Source of the DNA: Phytophthora colocasiae
Lineage: Eukaryota; Oomycota; Peronosporomycetes; Peronosporales; Peronosporaceae
Length of the DNA stretch: 64,000 nt
Assembly (NCBI GenBank): GCA_018806915.1
Contig: JAGKQI010000059.1
Coordinates: 372,001 to 436,000, forward strand
Direction: 5' to 3'
Shown here in pieces: positions 1 to 11,256 of this stretch. Under the pieces are notes generated by a model. It saw only the letters and a program-made list of their open reading frames with translations. It did not search any database and had not been told where the DNA came from. The position numbers were made by a program, and so were the translations under genes. Within the stretch, counting starts at the first letter, position 1. Each line of letters starts with the position of its first letter.

Positions 1-936
1 GGCTTCGAGAACTTCACGCCAAGGATTGTGGACTGGAGTAAACTTGGTACAAGCACTGTGATGTTTTCCAACTGATCATCTTCAGATCTGTCGCTAGACG
101 TACACGGTACCATGTACATGTACAACACTGGAGTCGGGCGCTTGTGAAGCGGCACACGAACGTTTGTTCGAAAGCAAATCCTTTCTTCACAAGAATTGGT
201 CCCCGCTCATTTTCGCACCGTGCGTCGTGAGGTACATGTTCTATACGATGTTCAGGTACTTGGGTGGCCCCAAAGAGATGTCTATGGTTGTCTTCACATT
301 TGCGTGTATCTCGTTCAATATCGCACGTTCCTTGTCGTGTAACTTACACGGTATAAGAAACATGACACACTGGCGACTATCGAAAGCACACAAAGCACTA
401 AGAGAGTGTACGTCTTGGAAGGTGCGGCGTTCACTACTACTGTAGAGTATAATCTTCATCTGATGGGCGAGACGTCTGTTGTCTAGTAGATTCCATCTCT
501 AGAACATTTCAATTCTCCAGAGTTCTGCTGCCCAAGGTCAGGATTGTACAGGAGAAAACTACTCAACTTGAGTAGCTCAAGCAGTAGCAGTATGGAGTAC
601 ATAGACTCGAGTGCGATAGTATTCTGGAGACTCTCCAGATTTACTTTGAAGTAATAGGCAACTAGCACCATTGTACATGTGTGCTGCCACAAAAACGGAG
701 TGAATATTCATCCCGTAGCTGCTCTGCAAGCCATTTCCATATCCAAATACAGGACAACGAACTGCATTATCGCCAGGATGCAGTATCAACACAACCTCCA
801 CATCATACAACTCCAGTTCTGAGCCCATTTTCCCCACCAATACTGCGTCACATTAGAAACCTCCTCCATTCTTCAGCAGATAAACTCAACTGGAGCAAAA
901 CTGAGCTTTAATTTACACGTCATTTTGCATATTTGT
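1..936. other. Left edge, no recognisable gene
   Basis: Only short, mutually overlapping open frames are present on both strands. None shows a motif I recognise, a convincing exon chain or a usable start context. A minus-strand frame at about 577-840 has fairly ordinary residue composition and could be an exon of an unknown gene, but nothing supports it further. The last bases hold the 3' end of DPH3. Confidence 0.5.
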
Positions 937-1155
937 TCACTCCTCATCCTCCTTGAGCTCTGGCAGATTTTCCTCGTCGAATATCACGCGAATGGTCAGC
1001 GAGCAGCTCGGGCAAGTGGCGATGTCTTCGCCGTCGTAAAGCTCCTCCAGGTCGATGCAGAAGCGGTCGCCACACGGACACGGATAGTAGTACACCTGCT
1101 CCTCGGCGTCGAACTCCATGTCCTCGATCTCCACCTCGTCATACACGGCCGACAT
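937..1155 (-). CDS. DPH3: Diphthamide biosynthesis protein 3 (CSL zinc finger)
   Basis: A single-exon 72-residue protein. It has the CSL zinc-finger layout: CPCGD around residues 26-30, then CPSC near residues 48-51, so four cysteines bind one metal. The acidic N-terminus with VEIEDMEFD and the FDEENLPEL tail are typical of DPH3/KTI11. In the family, DPH3 is the electron donor for the DPH1-DPH2 radical enzyme that starts diphthamide synthesis on EF-2, and it also supports Elongator. The length matches the family (70-85 aa). The start ATG at 1155 is the first in frame. It lies about 200 nt downstream of the 3' end of the kinesin gene on the same strand. Confidence 0.93.
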   Translation of the reverse strand: MSAVYDEVEIEDMEFDAEEQVYYYPCPCGDRFCIDLEELYDGEDIATCPSCSLTIRVIFDEENLPELKEDEE

Positions 1156-1234
1156 CGTCTCCGGCTGATTGAATTGCTGACCAACAAATAATTTACCTGT
1201 GAAAACACATTGATTGAGGTAATGTATGATCAGA

Positions 1235-1260
1235 TGTAGCCATTTCTCAATATGGCTACA
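1235..1260. repeat. Short inverted repeat between DPH3 and kinesin
   Basis: TGTAGCCAT at 1235-1243 pairs perfectly with ATGGCTACA at 1252-1260 around an 8-nt loop. It lies between the 3' end of the kinesin gene (1360) and the start of DPH3 (1155), so it could be a 3'-end signal or a DPH3 promoter element. The same 9-mer recurs at 48897-48905 and 62955-62963. Confidence 0.5.
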
Positions 1261-1359
1261 CTAAAGGCAACTTGAAGGTAACTTTTTAGTAGGATTCAAC
1301 TTGGTTATCCATCCGTTCGAGGAAAATGGCCATTGCTATCGAGTTTACGACCCCGTGAG

Positions 1360-4051
1360 TTAGTTTGTTTTGCCGAAGAGACGAGTCAAGAAGCCTGAAG
1401 ATGGCACGCCAGCGTCCGCAGTTCCGGCCACAGACACTCCAGAGGCCCCCACAGTGCCCATTGCTGCTTCGCCAAACTGCGTTTTGCGTCGCCCACCGCC
1501 GCGAATTGGCCGGATAACACCGTCACCACCGTAGATGGATCCACCACGCAGAGTCTTAATCACTCCCGTGTCGGTACTTCCCATTGCAGCTACAAGAGCG
1601 GCATTTGTGTGGTTGAGCTGCGCCTCGAAGTGCGAGCGTTGGGCGCCACGGAAGTCGGCGATTTGGTCGCGCAGGTGCGTCAGCTCCTCCACGTGCTTCT
1701 CAGCCTGTGCGCGCATGTTCCCGGCCATGATCCGATTGTTCGCCTCCACCTGCTTAATCCTTTCGTCGCGTAACGTCAGCTTCTTCTTGGCTTCTGACAG
1801 CTCCAGCTCCAGTGACGCGTACTTGCGCAGCAACTGCCGGTGGACAGCAACAAGTTGTTCAAGCTTCTGTTGAATGGAACGCATATGCTGCCGCTCACGG
1901 GCGGACATGCCGCTGGTACTTCCTGTGGGTGAAGAAGGGGTTGAACCACCTTCTCCAGTCGAGGCACCAGCACGATCCGCGTGCGCTTCAAGGTCCCGGA
2001 TTTGCGTTGTTTTGCGGTCTATTTCCTCCTGAAGACGGGCCTTCTCATGGTCTGTCGCGTTCTTCAGTGCCAGGTATTCCTTCTCGTAATCCCTCAGCTC
2101 TGCTTCCAGTGCCGTATACTTGGTCTTCAGATCCGCGTACTGCTGTGACTCGGAGCCCTCCGAACTCTCACTCGGAGCTTCGTCTCCAGATTTCTGCTCC
2201 TGGCTCTCTGCAGCACTTTCTGGAGACTTTTCATCGGTAGACTGTGTTATCTTCTCCGCTGCAGCCGCTAGCTTGCCACCACCAGTTGTGGCTTGTGTAG
2301 GCATATCCTGCAGCAATGCATCGTACTCACTTTGTATCGTCTCTGAGTGGATCAGCAGCTCCTTGTGATCAAAGTTGAGTCGGTCGAAGTCGGTGCGCAG
2401 TTCTGCGTATAATGTCTCCCGCTGGCGAATTTTCTCCTCAAGTGTCTTCTCCTGAAGCTCCTTTACTCGCTGCAGCTCTTCCGACAGCACTCGCTGCGTG
2501 TCAAGCGCCTGTACGTGCTCCTCCAGCTTCGCCGTGAGCAGCCGAATCTCCTCTCCACGTCGCATTGACTCCTGCTTCTCTTCCGATAGCTCTTCTTCAA
2601 GTTGGGTCACCTTCTCCTGAAGCTCTGCCAGTGCGCGGCCTGCACGGGCCGAGGGTGACGGTGGTGCTTCTATTGTTGTGGTATCTGACAAGTCCAGCTC
2701 AATGCTAGCCGTGTCTACTGTGCTTTCAGACCTTCCTGTGTCTTGTGATTCACCTGAGCCTGCAATTTCTTCAATGCCAGCTCCATCAGACACTTCCTTC
2801 CCGGCCAGTCTAGCTTCAAGTGCGATAATATACGTCTTCTGCTTGGCAATTTTCTTCTCAGCTGCAGAAAGTAGCGCCTCATACTCGGCAACACTGCGCT
2901 GTTCGTTCACCACTGCCTTGTTCTTGATCGACTTGGCACGCATACCAAAACGAAGCGTAGAGATCGTTTCCGATGCGTTGAAGCTACTTGGAGAGACATT
3001 GATGATGAGATTTGTGCGTGAGTTACCACCGAGCGACTCCTGCAACACGCGAGTCAATTTACTGTCTCGGTACGGCACGTGCGTAATATTCGAGTCTGTG
3101 AGCGCATTAATGACCATGCCCAGAGCTGATAGAGATTTGTTAATCGTCTTGGCCTCTTCAAGTTGCCGCCCCGTTGCACCAGTCTTGCGCACCATTTCAG
3201 AGCCGGCAAGATCCACCAGGTACAATTTCCCTGCCTTCGTAGCTTGGTTCTCCAAATTACGCTGAAACAGCGTTACCATAAACACGCTGTGACTACGTGA
3301 ACTTCCCTCGTTCATTCCAGTGGCAGCCACTGCACGATTAGCTGCACCTGCTCGCATAGCAGCCAGCAGCTCCTCGTCACTGGTCACACACATCTCCGTC
3401 ATTCCTTCGACAAAGATGCCTCGCTGTGCATCCTCTCGGACCTGCAGATTAACCTTCGACTTGTATGGATCCAGCAGATCACGAATTCGCTCCATATAGA
3501 TCTCAATGTAGCTCACTTTCACGATGAACTCCATGTTCTCGTCCGCGTTCATGACGTTGTTGAAGATCTCCGTGGCTGTTCGAGGGATAATACCCTGTAG
3601 CTCTGGATGGTCGATATTGGCCCCCTCCATGGTGTAAGTCTTACCTGAAGACGTCTGTCCGTAGGCAAAGATGGTAGCGTTGTATCCAGCCATAATATCT
3701 GCATATTTACAACAATAATTCTATTAAACAACGTCTATTCAGCCAAAGATGAATCAGTAGCTGCTGCACCTTGGACCACAGGCTGAGCCACACTCTCAAA
3801 GACCATTTTCTGGTCAGTATCTTCTCCAAAAACGTGATCAAATGTAAACTTCTGCGGGTTTCCTTCAGCAGTCTGCAATAGATACATTTTAATTAAATGA
3901 GCTCTTGGTTATCATACCGCTTGCATTTGTCTCCCCCCACCTTGACTTCGATGGTCTCGTTCTCAGTGAAGACACAGCGTTGAGCAGAGGCCATCGTGAG
4001 TTCCTTAGCGTTCTGCGGCCGCACACGGCAGCACACACGGACGTTGCCCAT
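1360..4051 (-). CDS. Kinesin-1-type heavy chain
   Basis: Three exons on the minus strand: 4051-3941, 3872-3770 and 3698-1360 (850 aa). Both introns are GT-AG (68 and 71 nt) and keep the frame. The first intron needs the donor at 3940; a later GT at 3917 would break the frame. The N-terminus is a kinesin motor: VRVCCRVRP, P-loop GQTSSGKT at about 85-92, switch I NEGSSRSH near 201 and switch II DLAGSE near 235. A long coiled coil with low-complexity hinges follows, ending in a basic Gly/Arg-rich tail. The linker and the absence of a large insert fit a plus-end-directed conventional kinesin that carries vesicles or mRNA along microtubules. The family call is from motif recognition; no homology search was run. 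Confidence 0.88.
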
Positions 4052-4342
4052 CTCATTCTGCAGCCATTTTGCGGTAATAAAACACAAAATCCGATAAGTA
4101 CAAGGACAGGAGAGTTATACTGAGACTAAACAGACGTAAGACACGCACGTTGCCGGACGAAGGACGCGCCATTGGGGCCGGGAGGAGCTGTAAACGTCCA
4201 CACCGAGCGCCTAGACGCACTGCAGCAAATTTGGCGACTGTGGCCCGAAATACAATTCTTAGATGCGAACTTAATGCGAACTTAAAGAATGTCTTCAATG
4301 TGGACGATTATTTTAGATTGGAGGACATCAGAGGACGCTACG

Positions 4343-5368
4343 CTACATGGAGAGTGTCAGCAACACGGGGAAGTGCACGTCAGGCACGTAATCTGGTCTC
4401 GTTCGCTGATATTCTTCGTGTTTGCGGACGATCTCGGTGTCGTAGTCCCTGGACTGGCGGATGGTGAACCCGTGACGCTCGGCAACGACGCAGAAGCGCT
4501 CCATTGAGCCGTTGCGGCTCGGTTGTAGAAGAAGACAACGTCCAGAGCCATGACGCAGTAGACTCTTGATGGTGTAGGCTAAGTCTTCGTGGAACTCCTC
4601 GAAGAACAGACAGTCACTAGCGAACACGAGGTCGAACTGATGCTGCAGGTCCTCGCGCAAGGTGACGTTGCGGTCCCAACGCAGCAGCTCCGCCGAAATG
4701 TCGACGTCTCGAGAAAGCACTTGTTGCTTCTTGTTCTCTTGTACACACAACTGCAAATTCTTCACGGAAAGAGGATTGCCGTCCGTTACCACAACGCGTT
4801 CAAAATCTACTGGAGCACACGCCAGCAACCCCAAGCTGGCCAAACCGGCCATGCCACCGCCCAGTTCGCAGCACGTAACAGGAAGCAAACTCTTGTTTAC
4901 ACCTATTCGCTGGACCTGTGAACACACACCACTCGACAGCATGTAGGACAGGAGAATCTGCTCGCTGGGCCATGTGCGGATGTTGCCTGTGTTGTCCACC
5001 CCTTGATTCACTTTGTGACTCAATAGCTCTGCAATGGAGACGCTCTTCACGTCCTTGCGCTTTTCGTGTACGAAGACTTTAATTGGTTTCTCCTCCATTG
5101 ACAAGTCGTAAGTCACCCACGCAAAGTTCTCCAGTGCACGCATTTTCAATGTGTCAACTGGAGATTCCATGTACAACGGGAAGAATTGCGTTGCGATAGC
5201 TGATGCAGTACCGCCAGATGCATCAGAAGAAGTTGAAGCCCCATTGGACGTCGATCGAAGTAAGGCGTTGCGCAGTACCCGCCAGTGGCGCTTCGTTTTG
5301 TCTGACGGCGTAGACGACGCCATGCTTGTCAAGTAGCAAACGGTAGCTCCTCGAAATGGAGATGTCAT
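4343..5368 (-). CDS. CAMKMT: Calmodulin-lysine N-methyltransferase-like protein
   Basis: A single exon of 341 aa, or 326 aa if it starts at the second Met (ATG at 5323), which has the more natural MASS start. It is a seven-beta-strand methyltransferase of family 16. RTWPSE lies at about 131-136, the SAM-binding loop ELGGGMAGLA at 168-177, the acidic strand-2 end VVVTDGN follows, and SDCLFF is the post-motif II signature. The spacing and the C-terminal HFPVLLTL match CaM KMT, which trimethylates a lysine of calmodulin; related METTL21-type enzymes modify other proteins. The N-terminal 60 residues are Ser/Thr-rich and probably unstructured. The 3' end is about 290 nt from the kinesin start on the same strand. 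Confidence 0.8.
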   Translation of the reverse strand: MTSPFRGATVCYLTSMASSTPSDKTKRHWRVLRNALLRSTSNGASTSSDASGGTASAIATQFFPLYMESPVDTLKMRALENFAWVTYDLSMEEKPIKVFVHEKRKDVKSVSIAELLSHKVNQGVDNTGNIRTWPSEQILLSYMLSSGVCSQVQRIGVNKSLLPVTCCELGGGMAGLASLGLLACAPVDFERVVVTDGNPLSVKNLQLCVQENKKQQVLSRDVDISAELLRWDRNVTLREDLQHQFDLVFASDCLFFEEFHEDLAYTIKSLLRHGSGRCLLLQPSRNGSMERFCVVAERHGFTIRQSRDYDTEIVRKHEEYQRTRPDYVPDVHFPVLLTLSM

Positions 5369-5490
5369 TTTACTTCATCGCGTTACTTTTAATATTTACT
5401 TCAAAAAGCCAATGTCACTTTTTCGATTTAACGACTGACCGATCCCGATCTTCTTCACTTCAGAGCATTAACGCCCCCAAGAAGGTCAAG

Positions 5491-6764
5491 ATGCCGCTCG
5501 AATCGACGATGATATGGTGGGTATTCCAATCTCTTTCATGATTATTAGCACCTCCATGAAGTTCCCCTTTGTCTTACCTTTTTAACCATGTAACAATTAC
5601 TCTCTACTTCCCTGTACTACCGATGTTATTCCCTTTAGCCTGGACAACTCGGAGTGGATGCGCAATGGCGACTACATTCCCTCACGTCTCGAGGCTCAGC
5701 ACGACGCTGCCAATTTGCTGTGTGGCACCAAGACACAGGCCAATCCGGAGAGCACTGTGGGCGTATTGGCCATGGCTGGGAAGAGTATCCAAGTGCTGGC
5801 GTCCCCAACGGACAACATGGGCACGCTACTTAGTGCCATCCACCGCGTGAAGATCGGTGGCGCTATGAAGCTGGCCAATGCCATTCAAGTAGCACAGTTG
5901 GCGCTCAAACACCGTCGTAATAAAACTGGCGGCCAGCGGGTTGTGGTGTTTATTGGCTCGCCCATTGAAGAGGACGAGAAGCAGCTCACCAAGATCGGCA
6001 AGCTGCTCAAGAAGAACAACATTGCAGTGGACGTTGTGAGCATGGGCGAGCTGGACGCCAATGCCACCAAGCTACAGGCTTTCGTGGACGCTGCCAGCAG
6101 TAACAACAACAGCCACCTGGTGACAGTTCCGGCGGGCGTTTTGCCCTCAGATGTGCTAGTGTCCTCGCCCGTTTTACATGGAGACGACGGAGCGGCAGCT
6201 GCAGCGGCTAGCGGTGGAAGCGGTGGCAATGATAACTTTGCTGAATATGGCGGTGTGGACCCGAGTATGGATCCGGAGTTGGCTCTGGTACGGATTGAAT
6301 TGTCTGTTGAGTATTTGAATGCAATTAGAAATGTTAACAGTGTGGATGTTTGACAGGCTCTTCGTGTATCGATGGAGGAGGAACGTGCGCGCCAGGAGGC
6401 TGCTCAGAAGCGCGCGGCTGAAGCGGAAGCCGCTGCATCAGGGGCAGCTCCTGCTGCTCCTGTTCCTGAGCCTGCCACACCAGCCACGGAAGCTGTGCCA
6501 ACACCAGCAGAGCCCAAACCATCCACACAGACACCTGCACCCGCAACTGCAGCGGCTGCCGCACCAGCCACATCATCGCCCCCTCCGCCGGCACCAGCTC
6601 CGGCTTCCAATCTGCCATTCATGGACCCGAAGTTTGTCAACTCGCTGCTATCCGGTCTACCCGGTGTGGACCCGAACGACCCGAAGATCCAGGCTGCTAT
6701 GGCGCAGATGGCCAAGAAGGACGAGAAGAAGGATGGCGACGAAGAGAAGAAGGAGGACAAGTAG
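5491..6764 (+). CDS. RPN10: 26S proteasome regulatory subunit RPN10 (PSMD4)
   Basis: Three exons: 5491-5516, 5639-6287 and 6357-6764, giving 360 aa. The tiny first exon encodes the ESTM start of the vWA domain, and splicing to 5639 gives the family core DNSEWMRNGDY. The vWA domain covers residues 1-190 and docks on the proteasome lid/base interface. The UIM (ALALRVSMEEE) at about 224-234 is split by the second intron. A long Ala/Pro-rich linker and an acidic/Lys-rich tail follow. RPN10 is one of the intrinsic ubiquitin receptors of the proteasome. Only one UIM is evident, as in yeast; animal PSMD4 has two. Confidence 0.95.
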
Positions 6765-7349
6765 AAAGCGAGCCAAAGATCGGTTCGCTGTCGTGACCTG
6801 GAGTCAATCTTAACCTGACTAACATCGTGCACCCCTACGCGCTATGACGTTGACGACCCCCACCTTTTTTCGACTAATCTGTTGCATGTTCTAGTGGCGA
6901 ACGGATGCATCCAAGAAGAATTCGCGATGACTTACTACATGTTCAACACTAAACCTCTCGGCCAAGTCTGAATAATGGTTTTGAATGTGGCAAACGGAAT
7001 TTGAAGTGCCTCGCGTTCTGGTCTGCTGGTTCTCAACTGTATTCAAAGGAGCGTTATGCTAACCGTTTCCCAGTTTTCTTTAGCGTTGCGCCATCGATCC
7101 CTCGTCCCATGCCGAACGTCTCGTATTTATACATGTAGTGGCCGCCAAGCTTCCATTTCTCCATCAAGCTCGTCGTGTCTACGTCTGTCACTTGGCAATA
7201 GCTGCCTGACCCCATCGATCGGTTCATCCATCGGTCGCTTGGATTCACCTTCCGTCGTCTCTGACCAAGGTTTCATTCTGCTATTACCCCCCAAGTCGTT
7301 GCGACGCACACGAATCCTCTCGACACGTGACGCAACTCAAGTTTAAACC
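6765..7349. other. Intergenic region between RPN10 and the AGC kinase
   Basis: About 585 nt that would hold the RPN10 3' UTR and the kinase promoter. Open frames here are short, overlap on both strands and show no motif. I see no RNA gene or repeat. Confidence 0.6.
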
Positions 7350-8960
7350 ATGGTGTTGCTCTTCCAGCGCAAGGATTCGGTTCTAAGTGAGGAGTCGAAG
7401 CGGTTTATCAACTCGCTGCCTCCCACGTTCATCAATCTGTTCCGCAAGCGAAGACAGTTGTTGCCTGTGTGGAGCTCGCACAAGTACTGTGCCATGATCA
7501 AGTCGACGTACCTCGTGTACTATCGAGCGACCAAACCAGAAGACGCAGGAGTGCCAGGCTTTTGGCAGCAGCAGACACTCAAGTATCTGAACCTCCAGAA
7601 CTGCAAGATCAAGCTCATCGATGACGACTCGGCTGGCTACGTATTCTGCATCACTCCGGAGTCGGGCAAGGGCGCCATCTACTTCGCTGCGGATACCGAG
7701 AAGGACCGTGCCAAGTTTGCAGCACAAGCTGCAGCCGCTCAACATCGCATGCCGTCGCTGAACGAGTTCACAACACTCAAGTTGCTCGGTCGTGGACACT
7801 ATGGCCGTGTGATTCTGTCCTCGAGCGCTGCGGACCGACAGTTGTACGCCATTAAGGAGATGAAGCTCAGTCAAGTGAAGGCGAAGGTGGTCTTTGCTGA
7901 GAGATCAGTCATGGAATGGGTAGGCGACCACCCGTTCGTCATGGGGTTGGACTACGCTCTAGCCCGAGGACGCTCGGTGTTCCTTATCTCCAAGTTCATG
8001 CAAGGTGGTGATCTCTTCCTTCACATGCAGAACAGCGGAGGTAGTTTCCAAGAAGACGCAGTACGATTCTACGCTGCCGAGTTGTTGCTGGCGTTGGAGC
8101 ACATGCACAACATGTGCATTTTGCACCGCGACATCAAGCCTGAGAACGTCTTGTTGGACAGTGAAGGGCACATTAAACTGGCGGACATGGGTCTGGCAAA
8201 GAGACTGGAGTCTCGAACCGGACGCACTAAGACCATGTGCGGCACGGACACGTATCTGCCACCGGAGATGGTGGGCCGCTACCCTGGCGGCCATGGGTTG
8301 CCTGTGGACTTGTGGCAGTTTGGTTGCATTCTGTTCGAACTTCGTGCCGGATACCCCCCATTCTACCTGCCACAGTCGAGCCAGAAGAGCACACACCAGC
8401 GGATCTTGTACCAGCCTGTGCGTTACCCGAACAACATGTCACCTCAGCTCAAGAGTTTACTAGTTGCACTGCTGGAAAAGCGCCAAGAAGATCGACTCGG
8501 CTACCGTGGAGGGATCACAGAGATCAAGTCGCACGAGTTTTTCAAAGGAATCGACTGGGATCAAGTGCTGAAGCGACAGATGACGCCGCCAATTGTGCCT
8601 GGACCTCCTGGAGACAACTTCGTTGCCAATTTCGACCCGCACTTCACCGAGCAGCCCCACTCGATCTACGCCCCGGAGGAACTTGCGAGCTGCTTCGAAC
8701 GCGACTTTGCCGGATTCGACTACGTTCGCCCTCTGAGTGCGGATGAGTGCAACGCCCGAGCTTCAATTATCACTTCCTCGAAGATGCTTACATCGCCTAC
8801 TTCGTCCAGCCGAGCCAGCACTGTCAAAGACATGAGCGACTGCATCGACGATCACATCCGCGGCAGTGAGCATGAGCAGCAAAGCATGTGCGAAGACGAC
8901 AAGCCGGAACTGGAGCTGGAGGCCGAGTTGGAAGCAGATGTAGCTCGAATCCAGATCTAA
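7350..8960 (+). CDS. PH-domain AGC-family protein kinase
   Basis: An intronless 536-aa protein. Residues about 40-130 look like a pleckstrin-homology domain, which would bind phosphoinositides at membranes. The kinase domain runs from about 138 to 395: glycine loop GRGHYG (147-152), VAIK lysine K169 in YAIKEMK, HRDIKPEN from 259, and P+1 region CGTDTYLPPEM. The Mg-binding motif is DMG (279-281) rather than DFG, and the APE motif reads PPE. The C-terminal extension with FAGFDYV resembles an AGC-kinase hydrophobic motif. PH plus AGC is the Akt/PKB layout, which oomycetes carry in expanded numbers; the substrate cannot be told from sequence. All catalytic residues are present, so it should be active. 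Confidence 0.87.
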   Translation: MVLLFQRKDSVLSEESKRFINSLPPTFINLFRKRRQLLPVWSSHKYCAMIKSTYLVYYRATKPEDAGVPGFWQQQTLKYLNLQNCKIKLIDDDSAGYVFCITPESGKGAIYFAADTEKDRAKFAAQAAAAQHRMPSLNEFTTLKLLGRGHYGRVILSSSAADRQLYAIKEMKLSQVKAKVVFAERSVMEWVGDHPFVMGLDYALARGRSVFLISKFMQGGDLFLHMQNSGGSFQEDAVRFYAAELLLALEHMHNMCILHRDIKPENVLLDSEGHIKLADMGLAKRLESRTGRTKTMCGTDTYLPPEMVGRYPGGHGLPVDLWQFGCILFELRAGYPPFYLPQSSQKSTHQRILYQPVRYPNNMSPQLKSLLVALLEKRQEDRLGYRGGITEIKSHEFFKGIDWDQVLKRQMTPPIVPGPPGDNFVANFDPHFTEQPHSIYAPEELASCFERDFAGFDYVRPLSADECNARASIITSSKMLTSPTSSSRASTVKDMSDCIDDHIRGSEHEQQSMCEDDKPELELEAELEADVARIQI

Positions 8961-9075
8961 ATCGTAAAAAAAAAAGATTGGAAGGATATTTATCTATATG
9001 GTGTAGTTCTTCAATGGCAGGATGTGTACTGGTACTTGATGGTTTGCAACGTAAGCGACTTGCACTTGGAAACCT

Positions 9076-11111
9076 TTACGATATGGTGCAGTCGCCACCG
9101 CCCGAGGGCCTCCGTCCTTGACCACTTCGGATTTGCTGCTGCTGCATGTGATGTTGACGCTGTCGTTCTTGTTCCTGTTGGTACTGACGCGTCTGTGCGT
9201 CCACTTGCCGCTTTTGCTCTTGGTAGAAGCGCTCAGCTTGTCGTTGAGCCTCCAACTCTTCTTCGGAAATCATCATTTGTCCATCAGCAGAGACTGGGAT
9301 AAAGTCGCTCTCGCTGGTTTGAGGCCTCCGATCCTCATCTTGCGCGCTGCTTTCACTTCGCACATTGCTGTGTTCGTTTTCGCTTGTCTGGGCTTCACGC
9401 TCAGCTCCAATTGGTTGCAAGTGGCGGGGGGAGATCCGAGGTGACACGCGCTTGTTCGCACGCGCCAGTTCCTCTTCTTCTTTTTGGAATCTGAGCGCTA
9501 GAAGGTAATCGGGGTCAAGATTGTCCTCCTGCTCAACAGACTCCCCGAACAATCCACCACTGGGCATCGTAAGTTCTGCATCCCTGGTGTTATTGCTGCT
9601 GATAGGTTGCATCCCGTTGCTAGGAGAAGCGCAGCCACTGAGGCTCAGAGCTCGAGCTTTCTCCAATTGCTGCTGTTCTTCTTGGTCCTGTTCACGCTGC
9701 TTTTGCTGCTGTGTCAAGATATTTTCCTGCTGTTCCGAAGAAGTCACAGGTCGAAACTGCGCGTTTAGATACTCCGTATCACCGTCAATCTCGTTCAACA
9801 GTTCCCACACGACTGTAGGCTCGTCGAGGTAGCCAGCGTCAGTAACAAGCAGGTATAACGCACCTTCAAACTAAAAAGTTCCGAAAACAAGTGTTAGTCC
9901 CGTAACTTCCCAACGACGAGGACACAATAAGAGCTCGCGGTACCTTGAAGAGCGTGGAGAAGTGGTTGTTCCGGAAGAAAACACAGAGCTGACGTTCTCG
10001 GAGACCTTCGTGCAGCTTCACGAGTCCGTAGTACGTCAGTTGGCTGGCGGTTGAGTTAAAGAACTCCTCGAGCACTGGCCCTTCCTCCAACAGAGTTGTG
10101 GCCGTGTCCAATGCGTCAGCATCACTCATGTGACGCTCCTTCATCATAGTCCGCACTGTTTGCTGGGAAGGACTTTTCTTTGGGGACGTCATGGACGAGG
10201 TCGAGCTCGGAGACCTCACTGCATCTGGCGAAGCTGAAGTACTATTGACATCAATCGACAAGTTCTGGAAGCCTGCCGTTTGGGTTACAAGAGGCGATAG
10301 GAGAGTTGCAACTGCAGGTTTCTCCTCCTCTTCGCCTTCTAGTCCTGGTGGAGTATCCAATGCCCCTGTATCTGGTCTAGCCCCCTTCTCTTTGGCAGTA
10401 GCTTCTTCCGTCATAAGGATGCCACGATAGTCTACCAAGCGCTCAATGAGTTCGTTGTAGGACTTGTTCCCCACCACTTTCAGCTGATAAAAGCATACAA
10501 ATGTCAATAATTATACGAGCATTCCCTATTTTCCATATTGCACCCCACCGTTTGGTCATCCTGATCATCCAGCAACCAGCCGTGCACCAGTACAATATCC
10601 AACATGTCGAACACAGCACAGGCCACGGTGTACTCGAAGTCCGTGATGCTGTCAACAATAAAGGTCAATGGAATCTTTTCGTCCCTCTTACCATTATATA
10701 CTCACTTGTGAAAGCGCACATTGACATCCAGTCCCACTAACATACTCGGCAGCATCTCCGCTACATCCTTCAATGTCTTTTCCTGCGTCAATCGTTGTAA
10801 TTCGCTTGCATTGCTCATCTGTAGAAACATCAGTCCACAGTCAAACGTCTCTCTTCCAGCTCTCAATCAACTGAAATAGTGCAATCTACCGGTGGATTCG
10901 TGTGCAGCAGTCGACGATGCACAAGGCTCATGAGATCCTGAGCGGTCACGAAGCCTGGGGGCTCCACCACATCTTCAAGTGTTAATTGGCCGCGCAACAG
11001 CAGGACATTAGCGATAGCCAGCAGAGGACACGGCCCGTTCGCGTTCTGGCACACGTAGCTCACAGATTTCCCCAGGAATTGCGTCTGCTTGACGGCGTAG
11101 GCTTCCTCCAT
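9076..11111 (-). CDS. MINDY-family (FAM63) K48-specific deubiquitinase
   Basis: Five exons on the minus strand: 11111-10890, 10818-10706, 10648-10549, 10483-9944 and 9870-9076 (589 aa). All junctions are GT-AG and in frame. The catalytic core is typical of MINDY-1/2: NGPCPLLAI with nucleophile Cys28, then FDMLDIVLVHGWLLDDQD, VGNKSYNELIERL, and CVFFRNNHFSTLFK with catalytic His319. MINDY enzymes trim K48-linked polyubiquitin from the distal end. The tail has a UIM-like stretch (DPDYLLALRFQKEEEE, about 443-458) and a Gln-rich region, as expected for polyubiquitin binding. An in-frame stop lies just upstream of the ATG at 11111. It is divergent from the complex I subunit gene, with 145 bp between the starts. 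Confidence 0.9.
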
Positions 11112-11184
11112 GAGCTCCGAGATGGCGATATAGTTAGTGAGGAGCTCTTACCTGGATTCTCTTCTTGAACGTCTCTATAAAAAT

Positions 11185-11221
11185 ATAGGGGAAGGGTTTG
11201 TGAATCAAACCCTTCCCCTAT
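11185..11221. repeat. Perfect 16-bp inverted repeat in a divergent promoter
   Basis: ATAGGGGAAGGGTTTG at 11185-11200 and its exact reverse complement at 11206-11221 flank a 5-nt loop (TGAAT). The repeat sits between the divergent MINDY (start 11111) and complex I subunit (start 11257) genes. It could be a bidirectional regulatory palindrome, or a strong hairpin in the 5' UTR of the complex I gene, whose ATG is 35 nt downstream. Confidence 0.8.
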
Positions 11222-11256
11222 TAATTGTTTACAATTGGTGTATATTAATAGCAACT

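Noticed and set aside
577..840. Minus-strand open frame near the left edge
   Set aside because: No motif, no clear splice partner and competing frames on the other strand; not strong enough to call a gene.
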